This document shows, one piece after another, positions 24,811 through 33,309 of a stretch of DNA of 64,000 nt. The stretch is from CAG-791 sp045130475 (GTDB taxonomy: Bacteria; Bacillota; Clostridia; Lachnospirales; Lachnospiraceae), in assembly GCA_045130475.1 (NCBI GenBank), contig JBGUPU010000041.1:13213-77212 (forward strand), given 5' to 3'. Under the pieces are notes generated by a model, which worked only from the letters and a program-made list of their open reading frames with translations, ran no database searches and was not told where the DNA came from. The translations under genes were made by a program, and so were the position numbers. Every line of letters begins with the position of its first letter. Position 1 is the stretch's first letter.

Positions 24811-26079
24811 CTATTGGATGAGTACGGCCTGCTTGTAGAGGGCGTTATATCTGCTGCGGAAGAGGTCCAGATCGTACAGGCGGATCTTGCCGCCGTTGGG
24901 ATCGGCAGCCTTTACCTTGCCGTTGACAAATCCCAGCAGGACCAGGCAGTGTTCCGGGGAAATCCAGGTGAGTTTTTTGCCGTTGACGGTCCATGTTGCG
25001 CTGTTATAGGGCTTCTTGCAGTCCACGGTGCTCCAGACCAGGACCGGGATATTGGCGTTGGTGAAGGCGGAAAGTGCAGTGAGCTCTCTGCCGGAAATAT
25101 CGACAGCCTGCATTTTGGATTTCTGAGCGCTCAGATATTTGTTTGCGGTCTTCACGATGACGGGGGCATAGCAGCCGCGGGACCAGCTGTTGCGGGGGTC
25201 TCCCACAAAGGCTTTGCGGAAATCCGTGCTGCCTACAGGACCCTTGGGCAGGTAATTGTTGGAGAGATCAAGCTTGTCTGCGGGAAAACCGTAGTAATTG
25301 AGCACCATGGTCAGCGAAGTGACCTCACAGCCTGTGGGGAGATCGGGGAGCTGATTGAGGACTTTAAAATCTGCCAGTTTCCGTGCGGGGGTCTGTTTTG
25401 CGGTGTCTTTCACCGTCCCGACAAGCTTCCCCTTGGAATCGAACTTGTAAGTCTTGCTTCCGATCTTCTGGATTCCTGTTAACAGTGCACCGTATTTTTT
25501 CTTCTTGTTGCAGCTGGCGTAATATTTGCTGCCGCCGGCTTTGAACCAGCCGGTGACCATATGGCCCTTCTTGTCAAAATAGTAGCGGTTTCCGGAATAT
25601 TTCTGAAAGCCTGTGGAAACAGCACCGGGGCAGCGTTTGGATGCCGGATCGAGAAAATAATAGAATCCTTTGATATTGACGATGCCGGTCAGGATCTGTC
25701 CGCAGCCTTTGGCTCCCTTGACATAGCTGGCAAACCAGGTCTTGCCTTTGACAGTGAAAAATCCCAGCTTCAGGTTTCCCTTGTGATTAAAATAGTAGTA
25801 TTTTCCCTGATATTTGACGAAACCGGTCTTGTATTTGCCGTTTGATCCTTTGAGGCGGAGATGGCTGCCGACTTTTTTCCAGGAGGCAGCGGATGCGCCG
25901 GTCTGAACAGGCGCCGTGCGGCTTTCATCGATGAGTGAACTCTCTGCCCCTGTGACGCCGGTGCGTTCCGCGGCCGCGGCGGAGACAGGCAGTATACCTG
26001 TCACAAGCAGGAAAATCAGCAGGAAGGCGAGCTTTTTCATGATCCGGTTGGCGGGAATGATTTTTTTAGTATAATACAT
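24811..26079 (-). CDS. Secreted C39-type cysteine peptidase with cell-wall-binding-like repeats
   Basis: 422 residues from ATG 26079, or about 409 from ATG 26040; neither has a strong ribosome site. A signal peptide (KKLAFLLIFLLVTGILPVSAAAA) gives export. Residues about 65-215 hold five to six aromatic repeats (for example KTGFVKYQGKYYYFNHKG, VSTGFQKYSGNRYYFDKKG) like choline/glucan-binding repeats that attach to the wall. The C-terminal peptidase_C39-like domain has Cys in LPTGCEVTS, His in PEHCLVLLG and Asp in AADPNGG. It probably processes peptides or wall peptides outside the cell. Confidence 0.85.
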   Translation of the reverse strand: MYYTKKIIPANRIMKKLAFLLIFLLVTGILPVSAAAAERTGVTGAESSLIDESRTAPVQTGASAASWKKVGSHLRLKGSNGKYKTGFVKYQGKYYYFNHKGNLKLGFFTVKGKTWFASYVKGAKGCGQILTGIVNIKGFYYFLDPASKRCPGAVSTGFQKYSGNRYYFDKKGHMVTGWFKAGGSKYYASCNKKKKYGALLTGIQKIGSKTYKFDSKGKLVGTVKDTAKQTPARKLADFKVLNQLPDLPTGCEVTSLTMVLNYYGFPADKLDLSNNYLPKGPVGSTDFRKAFVGDPRNSWSRGCYAPVIVKTANKYLSAQKSKMQAVDISGRELTALSAFTNANIPVLVWSTVDCKKPYNSATWTVNGKKLTWISPEHCLVLLGFVNGKVKAADPNGGKIRLYDLDLFRSRYNALYKQAVLIQ

Positions 26080-26144
26080 ATTGATTCTATTCTCTTGATC
26101 TCGTGTTTGGGGGATGGGTACTTACAAATCTATTCTATCAGACT

Positions 26145-26153
26145 ATTTTACCA
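26145..26153 (-). promoter_or_regulatory. Extended -10 promoter for the C39 peptidase gene
   Basis: On the minus strand TGGTAAAAT, about 65 bases before the longer start. No clear -35. Confidence 0.45.
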
Positions 26154-26172
26154 GAAACGGGGACGAACGGAT

Positions 26173-27348
26173 ATGGAATATTTGTTTTATGGAAACGAAA
26201 ATGCGTGTATCACGGCGGTCAGTCAGGAATATCCCGGGGTCCGCACGCCGAAAGATCTCTATGATGTGCTCTCCGGTGTCTGGTGTGAATATACCTGCGC
26301 CCCCCGGCTGCGCGACGGGTACAGCAAAAGTCACAGAACCAGCGGCCAGTGCTCGATCACGGCCTTCCTGGTGCAGGATATATTCGGCGGCAGGGTGTAC
26401 GGCGTTCCCAGAGAGGGAGGAACCTTCCACTGTTACAATGATGTTGACGGACATGTCTTTGATATTACGAGTGAACAGTTCGGCGACGAGAAGCTCTGCT
26501 ACGAAGGAAATCCCGAGCAGTTCAGGGAAGTGCATTTTGCAAAGAGGGAAAAGTTCGAGAGATATACCTATCTCTGCAGAGCCCTTAAACGCGCCTGCGG
26601 CGTAAAGCCCGACTACAGACATATCTTTTTCGACCTGGACGGGACCCTGACGCAGTCGGAGTTCGGCATTGTGGATTCAGTCATCTATGCGCTGAAAAAA
26701 TTCGGCATTGAGGGGCAGGACCGCGACGAACTGAAAAAATTCATCGGGCCCGCCCTGTTTGAATCCTTTCAGAAATTTTATCATTTCAATAAGGAAGATG
26801 CGGACCGGGCAGTGGTCTATTACCGGGAAAACTACGAGCAGGAGGGAATCTACAGGGCGCCTCTCTACGACGGGGTCGAAAAGATGCTGCAGGACCTGAA
26901 GGAAAAGGGCAGAAAGCTCTATGTCGTCACGGCAAAGCCCCAGGAAATGGCGGAGAAGGTTCTGCGCCACAACGGCATAGACAGTTATTTTGAGACGGTT
27001 GTCGGTCCGGACCGTTCCGCCAGGCAGACAGACAAGGCTTCTCTCATCCGACGCGCCATGCAGTATATCGCGGAGGCGGAAGAAGGGGAGGCCCCGCAGC
27101 CCAAGGTAGCAGCCTGTACACAAGGGCAGGCCTGTCAGACTGCGGATCAGGGGAGAATACAGGAGATTGCAGCCCATTCTCTCATGGTCGGCGACAGGCA
27201 CTATGATATGGAGGGAGCCATGCAGGCCGGCGTGGATTCCCTGGGAGTCCTCTACGGATACGGAGACCGGCAGGAGCTGTGCCGGGCCGGCGCAGCATTT
27301 ATGGCCGGATCCCCTGCGGAGGCCGCGGAACTGATCGGTAGAATGTGA
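26173..27348 (+). CDS. YunG-like domain fused to HAD phosphatase
   Basis: 391 residues, cytosolic, two domains. Residues 1-140 resemble YunG-type proteins: VWCEYTCAPRLRD, TSGQCSITAFLVQDIFGG (Cys60), GGTFHCYNDVDGHVFDITSEQF (His86, His94, Asp97). Residues 148-391 form a haloacid-dehalogenase phosphatase of the phosphoglycolate-phosphatase/PGMB type: FFDLDGTLTQS (Asp154, Asp156), YVVTAKPQE (motif II), a lysine near RQTDKASLI (motif III) and MVGDRHYDMEGA (motif IV). An Ala/Gln-rich insert (about 310-335) precedes motif IV. ATG 26173 is chosen for GGGGACGAACGG upstream. nrdG follows within a few bases. Confidence 0.82.
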   Translation: MEYLFYGNENACITAVSQEYPGVRTPKDLYDVLSGVWCEYTCAPRLRDGYSKSHRTSGQCSITAFLVQDIFGGRVYGVPREGGTFHCYNDVDGHVFDITSEQFGDEKLCYEGNPEQFREVHFAKREKFERYTYLCRALKRACGVKPDYRHIFFDLDGTLTQSEFGIVDSVIYALKKFGIEGQDRDELKKFIGPALFESFQKFYHFNKEDADRAVVYYRENYEQEGIYRAPLYDGVEKMLQDLKEKGRKLYVVTAKPQEMAEKVLRHNGIDSYFETVVGPDRSARQTDKASLIRRAMQYIAEAEEGEAPQPKVAACTQGQACQTADQGRIQEIAAHSLMVGDRHYDMEGAMQAGVDSLGVLYGYGDRQELCRAGAAFMAGSPAEAAELIGRM

Positions 27349-27371
27349 TGGAAACAAACAGGAGGATGGAT

Positions 27372-27878
27372 GTGAGTACACAGTGCAGGATCGCGGGTAC
27401 GGTCCGCCATTCCAGTGTGGACGGCCCCGGTGTACGTTATGTAGTGTTTTTTCAGGGATGCCCCCATCATTGTCCCGGCTGTCAGAACCCGGAGACCTGG
27501 GATCCGGCAGGGGGAGAGGAGACCACCGCGGAGGAACTGGCGCAGGAAATGCGCGCAACACGCTATCTTGACGGCATCACGCTCTCGGGAGGCGATCCGC
27601 TCCTGCAGCCCGCTGCAGTGATCACCATGGCCGACGCTGCGCACGAGAAGGGCCTTTCCGTCTGGTGTTACACGGGCTGGACCTTCGAGGCTCTTTTGCA
27701 GGGGGCGGCCGGAGAGACTGCCCTGGAGGCGCTGCGTCATATCGATGTCCTGGTAGACGGCCCCTTTGTGCAGGAACTGCTTTCCAAAGAGCATATTTTC
27801 CGCGGCAGCAGCAACCAGCGCCTGATCGATGTGCCGGCAAGCCTTGCGGCCGGGGCGGCTGTCGAGGCAGGAATCTGA
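27372..27878 (+). CDS. nrdG: Anaerobic ribonucleotide reductase activase
   Basis: 168 residues. A radical-SAM enzyme that installs the glycyl radical on NrdD. The 4Fe-4S/SAM motif is C30-x3-C34-x2-C37 in FFQGCPHHCPGCQNPETW, with VDGPGVRYVVFFQGC in front and LSGGDPLLQP as the GGE-like motif. A GTG at 27372 lies 6 bases after a perfect AGGAGG (27360-27365); ATG codons at 27348 and 27366 are in frame but badly spaced. It may be co-transcribed with the YunG-HAD gene upstream; a strong terminator then separates it from nrdD, so the two reductase genes are not on one simple transcript. Confidence 0.9.
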   Translation: MSTQCRIAGTVRHSSVDGPGVRYVVFFQGCPHHCPGCQNPETWDPAGGEETTAEELAQEMRATRYLDGITLSGGDPLLQPAAVITMADAAHEKGLSVWCYTGWTFEALLQGAAGETALEALRHIDVLVDGPFVQELLSKEHIFRGSSNQRLIDVPASLAAGAAVEAGI

Positions 27879-27950
27879 TCCCTGAGGGGCCGGAGAGAGG
27901 CCCTCATGGATGTTAGTATTTCAAAACTGTCAAACAAATCTGTCAAAAGG

Positions 27951-28001
27951 CAGGGAAGTATCAGAGAGAAAAGGACTTCTTTGATACTTTCCTGTTTTTT
28001 T
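27951..28001 (+). terminator. Terminator between nrdG and nrdD
   Basis: CAGGGAAGTATCAGAG (27951-27966) pairs with CTTTGATACTTTCCTG (27979-27994), followed by seven Ts. Confidence 0.92.
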
Positions 28002-28016
28002 GCGCTCACAAACTAC

Positions 28017-28068
28017 ATACAATATATTGTATTTTGGTATTGCATTCTGACCTAAATATGGGTATAGT
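28017..28068 (+). promoter_or_regulatory. nrdD promoter with tandem NrdR-type boxes
   Basis: ATACAATATATTGTAT (28017-28032) is a perfect 16-bp palindrome matching the NrdR box (consensus ACACWATATATWGTGT) at 14 of 16 positions. A weaker second box, CTAAATATGGG (28052-28062), is exactly 32 bp downstream, the usual three-turn spacing of paired NrdR boxes. A promoter TTGCAT (28040-28045), 17 bases, TATAGT (28063-28068) overlaps box 2. NrdR would repress nrdD when dATP/ATP is high. Confidence 0.75.
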
Positions 28069-28284
28069 AGTAGTGCACGCGAAAAAGGGGCTCTTTTTTG
28101 CCCTGTCTTTGGCCTTCCGGTGGCAGCGAAAATGCCGGCAGGTCCCCGCAGATGCAGTAAAGAACATAGACTGCAGGATTTCTATTTTCACATAGCTGAT
28201 ATAGATTGAGTGTTTTGATTACAGATTCAAAATGATTACAGATCCAAAATATTGTACAGACTGTACGGACAGAAAGGGAGAGAG

Positions 28285-30792
28285 ATGAGTATCACAAAGA
28301 TCAGGAAGCGCGACGGGCGCATCGTGGAATTTGACATAACAAAGATCGAGAATGCGATCGCGAAGGCATTTATTGCGTCCGGTGAAGTGGATGCAAGGGA
28401 TGTGTCGGCTGTTTCGCGCGCCATCGGTCTGCTGCTGATGAGCGGCCGCGAGGATGCGGACAAGATGCCCGAAGTCGAGGAGATCCAGGACCGCGTCGAG
28501 AGCGCTCTGATGAAGGCGGGCTACCCCAAGACCGCAAAGAGCTACATCCTCTACCGCAGCCAGCACCAGAAGGTCCGCGAGACCAAGCAGACCCTGCTTG
28601 ACTACAAGAAGCTGGTGGACGGCTATATCGGCGCGGAGAAAGACTGGCGTGTAAAAGAGAATTCCACTGTCACCCTCAGTGTCGGCGGCCTGATCCTGTC
28701 CAACTCGGGCGCCATCACAGCAAACTACTGGCTGACAGAGGTCTATGACGATGAGATCGCGCAGGCACACCGCAAGTGCTTTATCCATCTGCACGATCTG
28801 TCCATGCTGACCGGCTACTGCGCAGGCTGGAGCCTGAAGCAGCTGATCCAGGAAGGTCTGGGCGGGATTCCCGGCAGGATCACTTCCGCACCCGCCAAGC
28901 ATCTGTGCACACTGTGCAACCAGATGGTCAACTTCCTCGGCATCATGCAGAACGAGTGGGCAGGCGCGCAGGCTTTTTCCTCCTTCGACACCTATCTTGC
29001 GCCCTTTGTCAAGGCAGACAACCTTTCCTACAATGAGGTCCTGCAGTGTGTGCAGTCTTTCATCTACGGTGTAAATACACCTTCCAGATGGGGCACGCAG
29101 GCTCCCTTCACCAACGTCACTCTGGACTGGACTGTCCCTGCCGACATGAAGGATATGCCCGCCATCGTCGGCGGCAAGCCCCAGGACTTCACCTACGGCG
29201 ACTGCAAGAAGGAAATGGATATGGTCAACAGAGCATTCATTGAGACCATGATCCAGGGCGATGCCAACGGCCGCGGCTTCCAGTATCCGATCCCCACCTA
29301 TTCCATCACAAAGGATTTCGACTGGAGCGAGACGGAGAACAACAAGCTTCTCTTTGAGATGACCGCGAAATACGGCACACCTTACTTCTCCAATTATGTA
29401 AACTCCGACATGGAACCCTCGGATGTCCGTTCCATGTGCTGCCGTCTCCGCCTCGACCTGCGTGAGCTGCGCAAAAAGGGCGGCGGTTACTTCGGTTCCG
29501 GCGAGAGCACCGGCTCCATCGGTGTTGTCACTCTGAACCTGCCCCGTATGGCTTACATGTCCAACAACGTGGATGAGTTCTATGCCATGCTGGACCGCTA
29601 CATGGACATCGCTGCCAGATCCCTGCGCGTCAAGCGCCAGGTCATCACCCGCCTGATGAATGAGGGTCTGTATCCCTATACCAAGCGCTACCTCGGCTCC
29701 TTCGAGAACCACTTCTCCACCATCGGCATTGTGGGCATGAACGAAGCGATCGAGAACGCGTCCTGGGTTCCCGGCGATATCACAGGCCGTCAGGGCCATG
29801 CCTTTGCCATGGAAGTCCTGCAGCACATGCGCGACCGTCTCTCCGACTATCAGGAGAGGTACGGCGATCTCTACAACCTGGAGGCGACACCCGCTGAGTC
29901 CACGACTTATCGTTTCGCAAAGCATGACACTGAGGAATTCCCCAGGATCATCACTGCGGAGAAGAACGGCGGTGCTCCCTACTATACCAACAGCACCCAC
30001 CTTCCCGTCGGTTATACAGACGACATCTTCGATGCCCTGGAGATGGAGGACGACATGCAGACCATGTACACCTCCGGCACCGTGTTCCACGGCTTCCTGG
30101 GGCAGGAGCTTCCGGACTGGCGCGCCGCGGGCGCTCTGGTCAAAAAGATCGCCGAGAACTTCCGTCTGCCTTACTACACGCTGTCCCCGACTTACTCGGT
30201 CTGCGTGAACCACGGCTACATTTCCGGGAAGCATTTCCAGTGCCCTTACTGCGGAAAAGATGCGGAGGTCTACTCCCGTATCACCGGCTACTACCGTCCG
30301 GTCCGCAACTGGAACGACGGCAAGGTCTCCGAATTCAAGAACCGCCGCACCTATGCAGAGAAGAAGATGTCCAAGCCCATCCGCGGTCTTGCCGGAAAGG
30401 GCGGGATCAGCGGCCAGGCATGGGCTGCCCAGGAGCGCCGGATGGCACAGTCCTTTGCCGCAGCTCCCGTGACAGGCGCTGAGGCAGCGAAAGCTTCCAT
30501 CGAGGCGGCTGCAGCCGCAACAGTGCCCGGAAGTGTTCTGGGAGAAATGGCTGTCCTGGTGGCGACCAAAACCTGCCCTAACTGCGGTATGGCCAAGAAG
30601 ATGCTCGACAAGGCAGGAATCACCTATCAGGTGATCTACGCGGATGACGCCAAGGGCGCGGCATTTGCCGAGAAGAACAATATCCTGCAGGCACCCACAC
30701 TGCTGATCCCCGAAGACGACGGCTATCGCAAGTACACCAACATCGGAGAGATCTCTGCTTTCACAAAGAAGAGAGCCCTGATGATGGCCTGA
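28285..30792 (+). CDS. nrdD: Anaerobic (class III) ribonucleoside-triphosphate reductase with glutaredoxin-like tail
   Basis: 835 residues. Residues about 4-95 form the ATP-cone (TKIRKRDGRIVEFDITKIENAIAKAF), the allosteric activity site. The ten-stranded barrel follows. Near the usual C-terminus are CVNHGYISGKHFQCPYCG (C653, C656, metal site) and the glycyl-radical motif SRITGYYRPVRNWNDGK (Gly668). Unlike ordinary NrdD, about 70 residues of linker and a glutaredoxin/NrdH-like domain follow (MAVLVATKTCPNCGMAKK, C764-x2-C767, ILQAPTLLIPEDDG), apparently a built-in reductant. AGGGAGAG precedes ATG 28285. The gene is behind tandem NrdR-type boxes and ends at a terminator. Confidence 0.93.
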   Translation: MSITKIRKRDGRIVEFDITKIENAIAKAFIASGEVDARDVSAVSRAIGLLLMSGREDADKMPEVEEIQDRVESALMKAGYPKTAKSYILYRSQHQKVRETKQTLLDYKKLVDGYIGAEKDWRVKENSTVTLSVGGLILSNSGAITANYWLTEVYDDEIAQAHRKCFIHLHDLSMLTGYCAGWSLKQLIQEGLGGIPGRITSAPAKHLCTLCNQMVNFLGIMQNEWAGAQAFSSFDTYLAPFVKADNLSYNEVLQCVQSFIYGVNTPSRWGTQAPFTNVTLDWTVPADMKDMPAIVGGKPQDFTYGDCKKEMDMVNRAFIETMIQGDANGRGFQYPIPTYSITKDFDWSETENNKLLFEMTAKYGTPYFSNYVNSDMEPSDVRSMCCRLRLDLRELRKKGGGYFGSGESTGSIGVVTLNLPRMAYMSNNVDEFYAMLDRYMDIAARSLRVKRQVITRLMNEGLYPYTKRYLGSFENHFSTIGIVGMNEAIENASWVPGDITGRQGHAFAMEVLQHMRDRLSDYQERYGDLYNLEATPAESTTYRFAKHDTEEFPRIITAEKNGGAPYYTNSTHLPVGYTDDIFDALEMEDDMQTMYTSGTVFHGFLGQELPDWRAAGALVKKIAENFRLPYYTLSPTYSVCVNHGYISGKHFQCPYCGKDAEVYSRITGYYRPVRNWNDGKVSEFKNRRTYAEKKMSKPIRGLAGKGGISGQAWAAQERRMAQSFAAAPVTGAEAAKASIEAAAAATVPGSVLGEMAVLVATKTCPNCGMAKKMLDKAGITYQVIYADDAKGAAFAEKNNILQAPTLLIPEDDGYRKYTNIGEISAFTKKRALMMA

Positions 30793-30882
30793 CCGCAGGA
30801 ATCCGGACGGGCGGCAGACTTCCCCGGGACATCCCGCAGGCCGCTGCCGTCAAAACGGTCAGAATGAAAAAAGAATACAGCA

Positions 30883-30925
30883 AGAGGCCGGAGAGCGATT
30901 GATTTCTGCTCTCCGGCCTCTTTTT
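30883..30925 (+). terminator. Terminator after nrdD
   Basis: AGAGGCCGGAGAGC pairs with GCTCTCCGGCCTCT, followed by TTTTT. Confidence 0.92.
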
Positions 30926-31017
30926 ACATGTGTTCGATATAAATTGAAATCGGACCGCTTTAAACAGCCCTGCAGAAAATGGTTCTGCCGAATGAATCTT
31001 TTTAAAGAACGTTTTCC

Positions 31018-31773
31018 TTAATGGATCTCCATGTAAAGCGTGCCCATGGTCACGGAGAGGATAATATCTCCCTGGTCCCTGACAAATTGTTTGAGCGTAT
31101 TGTAATCGAGGTCTTTCTTGCGGCGGATGATTATGTCATATTCTGTTGTTCCGTCTCTTTTATTGATCTTGATCCTGCTCTGTGTTACCTGTGCGTTCCA
31201 TTTTTTGATCTGTTTTTCCAGAATGTCATCAAAATCGGAGTCGCTCTTGACAAGGAAGAGGAGATGGTTTCCTCCGTTGGTATCGGAATAGATGGGGGAG
31301 CGGGCAATCAAATACTGAAGGACATACAGCAGGAACAGCATGCAGAGGGTGGGAATATACATTCCCGCTCCGATTGCAAGCCCCAGACCGGATGTCAGCC
31401 AGATTCCTGCGGCGGTGGTCAGGCCCTTGATACTGCTTCCCACTTTGAAAATGACACCTGCGCACAGAAAGCTGATGCCGCTGACGACCTGGGCCGCGAC
31501 ACGGGCGGAGTCAGCGTCGCGCGCGCCGAAGCGGGCAGCTCCCTCACCCCAGGTCAGGTCTGCGAAGCCGTATTTGGAGATCAGCATGATCAGTGCCGCT
31601 GTGCAGCAGACGATGACATGCGTCCGGATACCGGCCTCTTTCAGACGGTGGCTCCGCTCAATACCGATCAGAGCTCCGACAATGAAGGCAGCGATGAGCC
31701 GCACACAGAAGTCAAGGTTCATGCCCAGGGTGATCTGCTGGTGATAAAACTGTGTCAGTATAAAGGGATTCAT
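31018..31773 (-). CDS. MgtC/SapB-family membrane protein
   Basis: 251 residues. The first 150 residues hold about five membrane segments with the family signature RLIAAFIVGALIGIERSHRLKEAGIRTHVIVCCTAALIMLIS and ARVAAQVVSGISFLCAGVIFK. The C-terminal 95 residues form a soluble ACT-like domain. MgtC proteins are linked to growth in low Mg2+ and to intramacrophage survival in pathogens, mainly as regulators of membrane ATPases; here no pathogenic role is implied. GAGGT precedes the ATG. Appears monocistronic. Confidence 0.88.
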   Translation of the reverse strand: MNPFILTQFYHQQITLGMNLDFCVRLIAAFIVGALIGIERSHRLKEAGIRTHVIVCCTAALIMLISKYGFADLTWGEGAARFGARDADSARVAAQVVSGISFLCAGVIFKVGSSIKGLTTAAGIWLTSGLGLAIGAGMYIPTLCMLFLLYVLQYLIARSPIYSDTNGGNHLLFLVKSDSDFDDILEKQIKKWNAQVTQSRIKINKRDGTTEYDIIIRRKKDLDYNTLKQFVRDQGDIILSVTMGTLYMEIH

Positions 31774-31822
31774 AGACTACCTCACATTTCGGAAAGAAAG
31801 GATGAATGGTACCGGAAAATGT

Positions 31823-32842
31823 CTACAGCTCGTGTTCACTCCAGTCGTCGTTCAGGACGAGTTCATGCCAGCTGACACTTTTGTCCGCCGCTTTCTGCCG
31901 GTGAAGTTCACCGACCATATGCCTGATAAGCTTTTTCTGATCCTCTGTGTGAAAACGCCTCAGGTAGGGGACGTCACCCCGGATGTCGGTGAAATAATAG
32001 AGGACATCCGCGCGTTGGACAGAAGTGTAAACCGCCAGCTTGCCCATCAGGTCATCTTTCTGATAGATATTGTAGCCCCGTACAAGCTGTGACGCATCCG
32101 CCTGTAGGAGGATCTCGGCCTTTTTCCCCTCCACTTCCTCGGCACTTGTATCCATCCGGTCAAGGTTGAAATTCAGATTTTCCGCGATGAGGGCGTTGAT
32201 CTCTGTTCGTCCGCCCGCAGCTGCCCTGATGGCCTGCATAGTGACACGCTCACCGTTTTTACGGCAGAGGATCTGCCGGACGGACGGGCTGACTTCCATG
32301 CCTTCAGCGGCTAGGGAAAGACAGTAGCCCAGAAGATGCTCGTCGTGTTCGGAATATACCAGATTGAGGAGTGTTCCGCCTTCCCTCAGATTCTTTCGCA
32401 GGATACCTGCGTTTTTTTCGAAATACTCCATGAAAAGGGATGCGCGGTGAAGATAAAAGGCACCTCTGTTGAACTGCGGGCAGGGCAGGTCTGCCTGCAG
32501 GCTGTTCTGCCCGGAGCCGGAAGCACTGTTCCCCGCTGCATCGGGGGGACAGAGGGGTTGGGGCGTAAGGGCGACCACCGTGTCAAACAGACCTCCGTCA
32601 TAGTCCTTGAGTTCGGTCCGGATCACAAGAGGCTGAACCAGGCCGCCTTCTGCCTCGGGCGCAGGACTCTCGCTGGTCAGGAGTACGATTGAAGCTTCGG
32701 GAAAAACATGGGCGATATGCCTTGCAGCCTGTATATCGAGACAGACACAGAGGATCTTTCGTCCGAAAGCATCCCGGTTTTTATCCAGCCAGTTTATGAT
32801 CTTTTCGTTGGCGTTGTCCATGTGCGGGTTTTCAGAAGTCAT
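31823..32842 (-). CDS. Conserved-looking protein of unknown function
   Basis: About 339 residues, soluble. An N-terminal Rossmann-like stretch (FGRKILCVCLDIQAARHIA, then SIVLLTSE) and a later FMEYFEKNAGILRKNLREGGTLLNLVYSE with a glycine turn recall methyltransferase-like folds, but no SAM motif is clear. The C-terminal third (LVRGYNIYQKDDLMGKLAVY, then YYFTDIRGDVPYLRRFH) is rich in conserved-looking aromatic and charged residues and may be a separate domain. ATG 32842 follows GGAAAGGA closely; another ATG at 32821 is possible. Not recognised as a family. Confidence 0.55.
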   Translation of the reverse strand: MTSENPHMDNANEKIINWLDKNRDAFGRKILCVCLDIQAARHIAHVFPEASIVLLTSESPAPEAEGGLVQPLVIRTELKDYDGGLFDTVVALTPQPLCPPDAAGNSASGSGQNSLQADLPCPQFNRGAFYLHRASLFMEYFEKNAGILRKNLREGGTLLNLVYSEHDEHLLGYCLSLAAEGMEVSPSVRQILCRKNGERVTMQAIRAAAGGRTEINALIAENLNFNLDRMDTSAEEVEGKKAEILLQADASQLVRGYNIYQKDDLMGKLAVYTSVQRADVLYYFTDIRGDVPYLRRFHTEDQKKLIRHMVGELHRQKAADKSVSWHELVLNDDWSEHEL

Positions 32843-33166
32843 TCCATTCCTTTCCTGATCGTGAGACACAGATATGGGGATGGCCTCGCGTTCATAAGCC
32901 TGTATGAATAAACAATGTCTGCCGCCGTGCATATATGCGCCGGGCTTTCTGTTTGTTTATTCTTACCTATTCAAATATAGCACAGACTGTTTTGTCTGTC
33001 ACCTGAAGCGCGATGGAAATACAGGGCCGAGCGCCTGCAGCAGGCGAAGTGAGAATTCTGTTTAAGTTAGTTATTGATAATTGGCAATAGTTGTACAAAT
33101 TTCCGCACATTATATCAAAAAAACGAAAAACAAGGGTAAAAGTACACAAAACCCATGTCGCAAGAA
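32843..33166. other. Divergent intergenic region
   Basis: AT-rich stretch with an inverted repeat AATAAACA / TGTTTATT (around 32906-32961) and GCGCCTGCAGCAGGCG (about 33030-33045), a perfect palindrome-like hairpin. No coding frame. The palindromes could be operators or a weak terminator; nothing firm can be said. Confidence 0.4.
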
Positions 33167-33195
33167 TTGAAGCAATTGTAAAAAAGTAATATAAT
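33167..33195 (+). promoter_or_regulatory. Promoter of the LUD / quinone / FixCX gene run
   Basis: TTGAAG (33167-33172), 17 bases, TATAAT (33190-33195), 115 bases upstream of the first gene. A TTGTTAA half-site lies at 33214-33220 in the leader. Confidence 0.78.
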
Positions 33196-33309
33196 TTTCA
33201 TAAGTATATACTGTTGTTAACCGTCGGGGAATTCGGTGAATTATGTATTTATAAAAGAAGAAACAGTAATCGCCGGAGGAGGTAGTGGTAACAGAAAGGA
33301 GTGAGCTGT

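Noticed and set aside
28219..30234. A 671-codon minus-strand frame opposite nrdD
   Set aside because: nrdD is unmistakable on the plus strand and has promoter, ribosome site and terminator; the opposite frame has none.
33214..33220. Rex redox-sensor binding site (TTGTTAA)
   Set aside because: Only one half-site is present; the inverted half TTAACAA is missing at the expected spacing.
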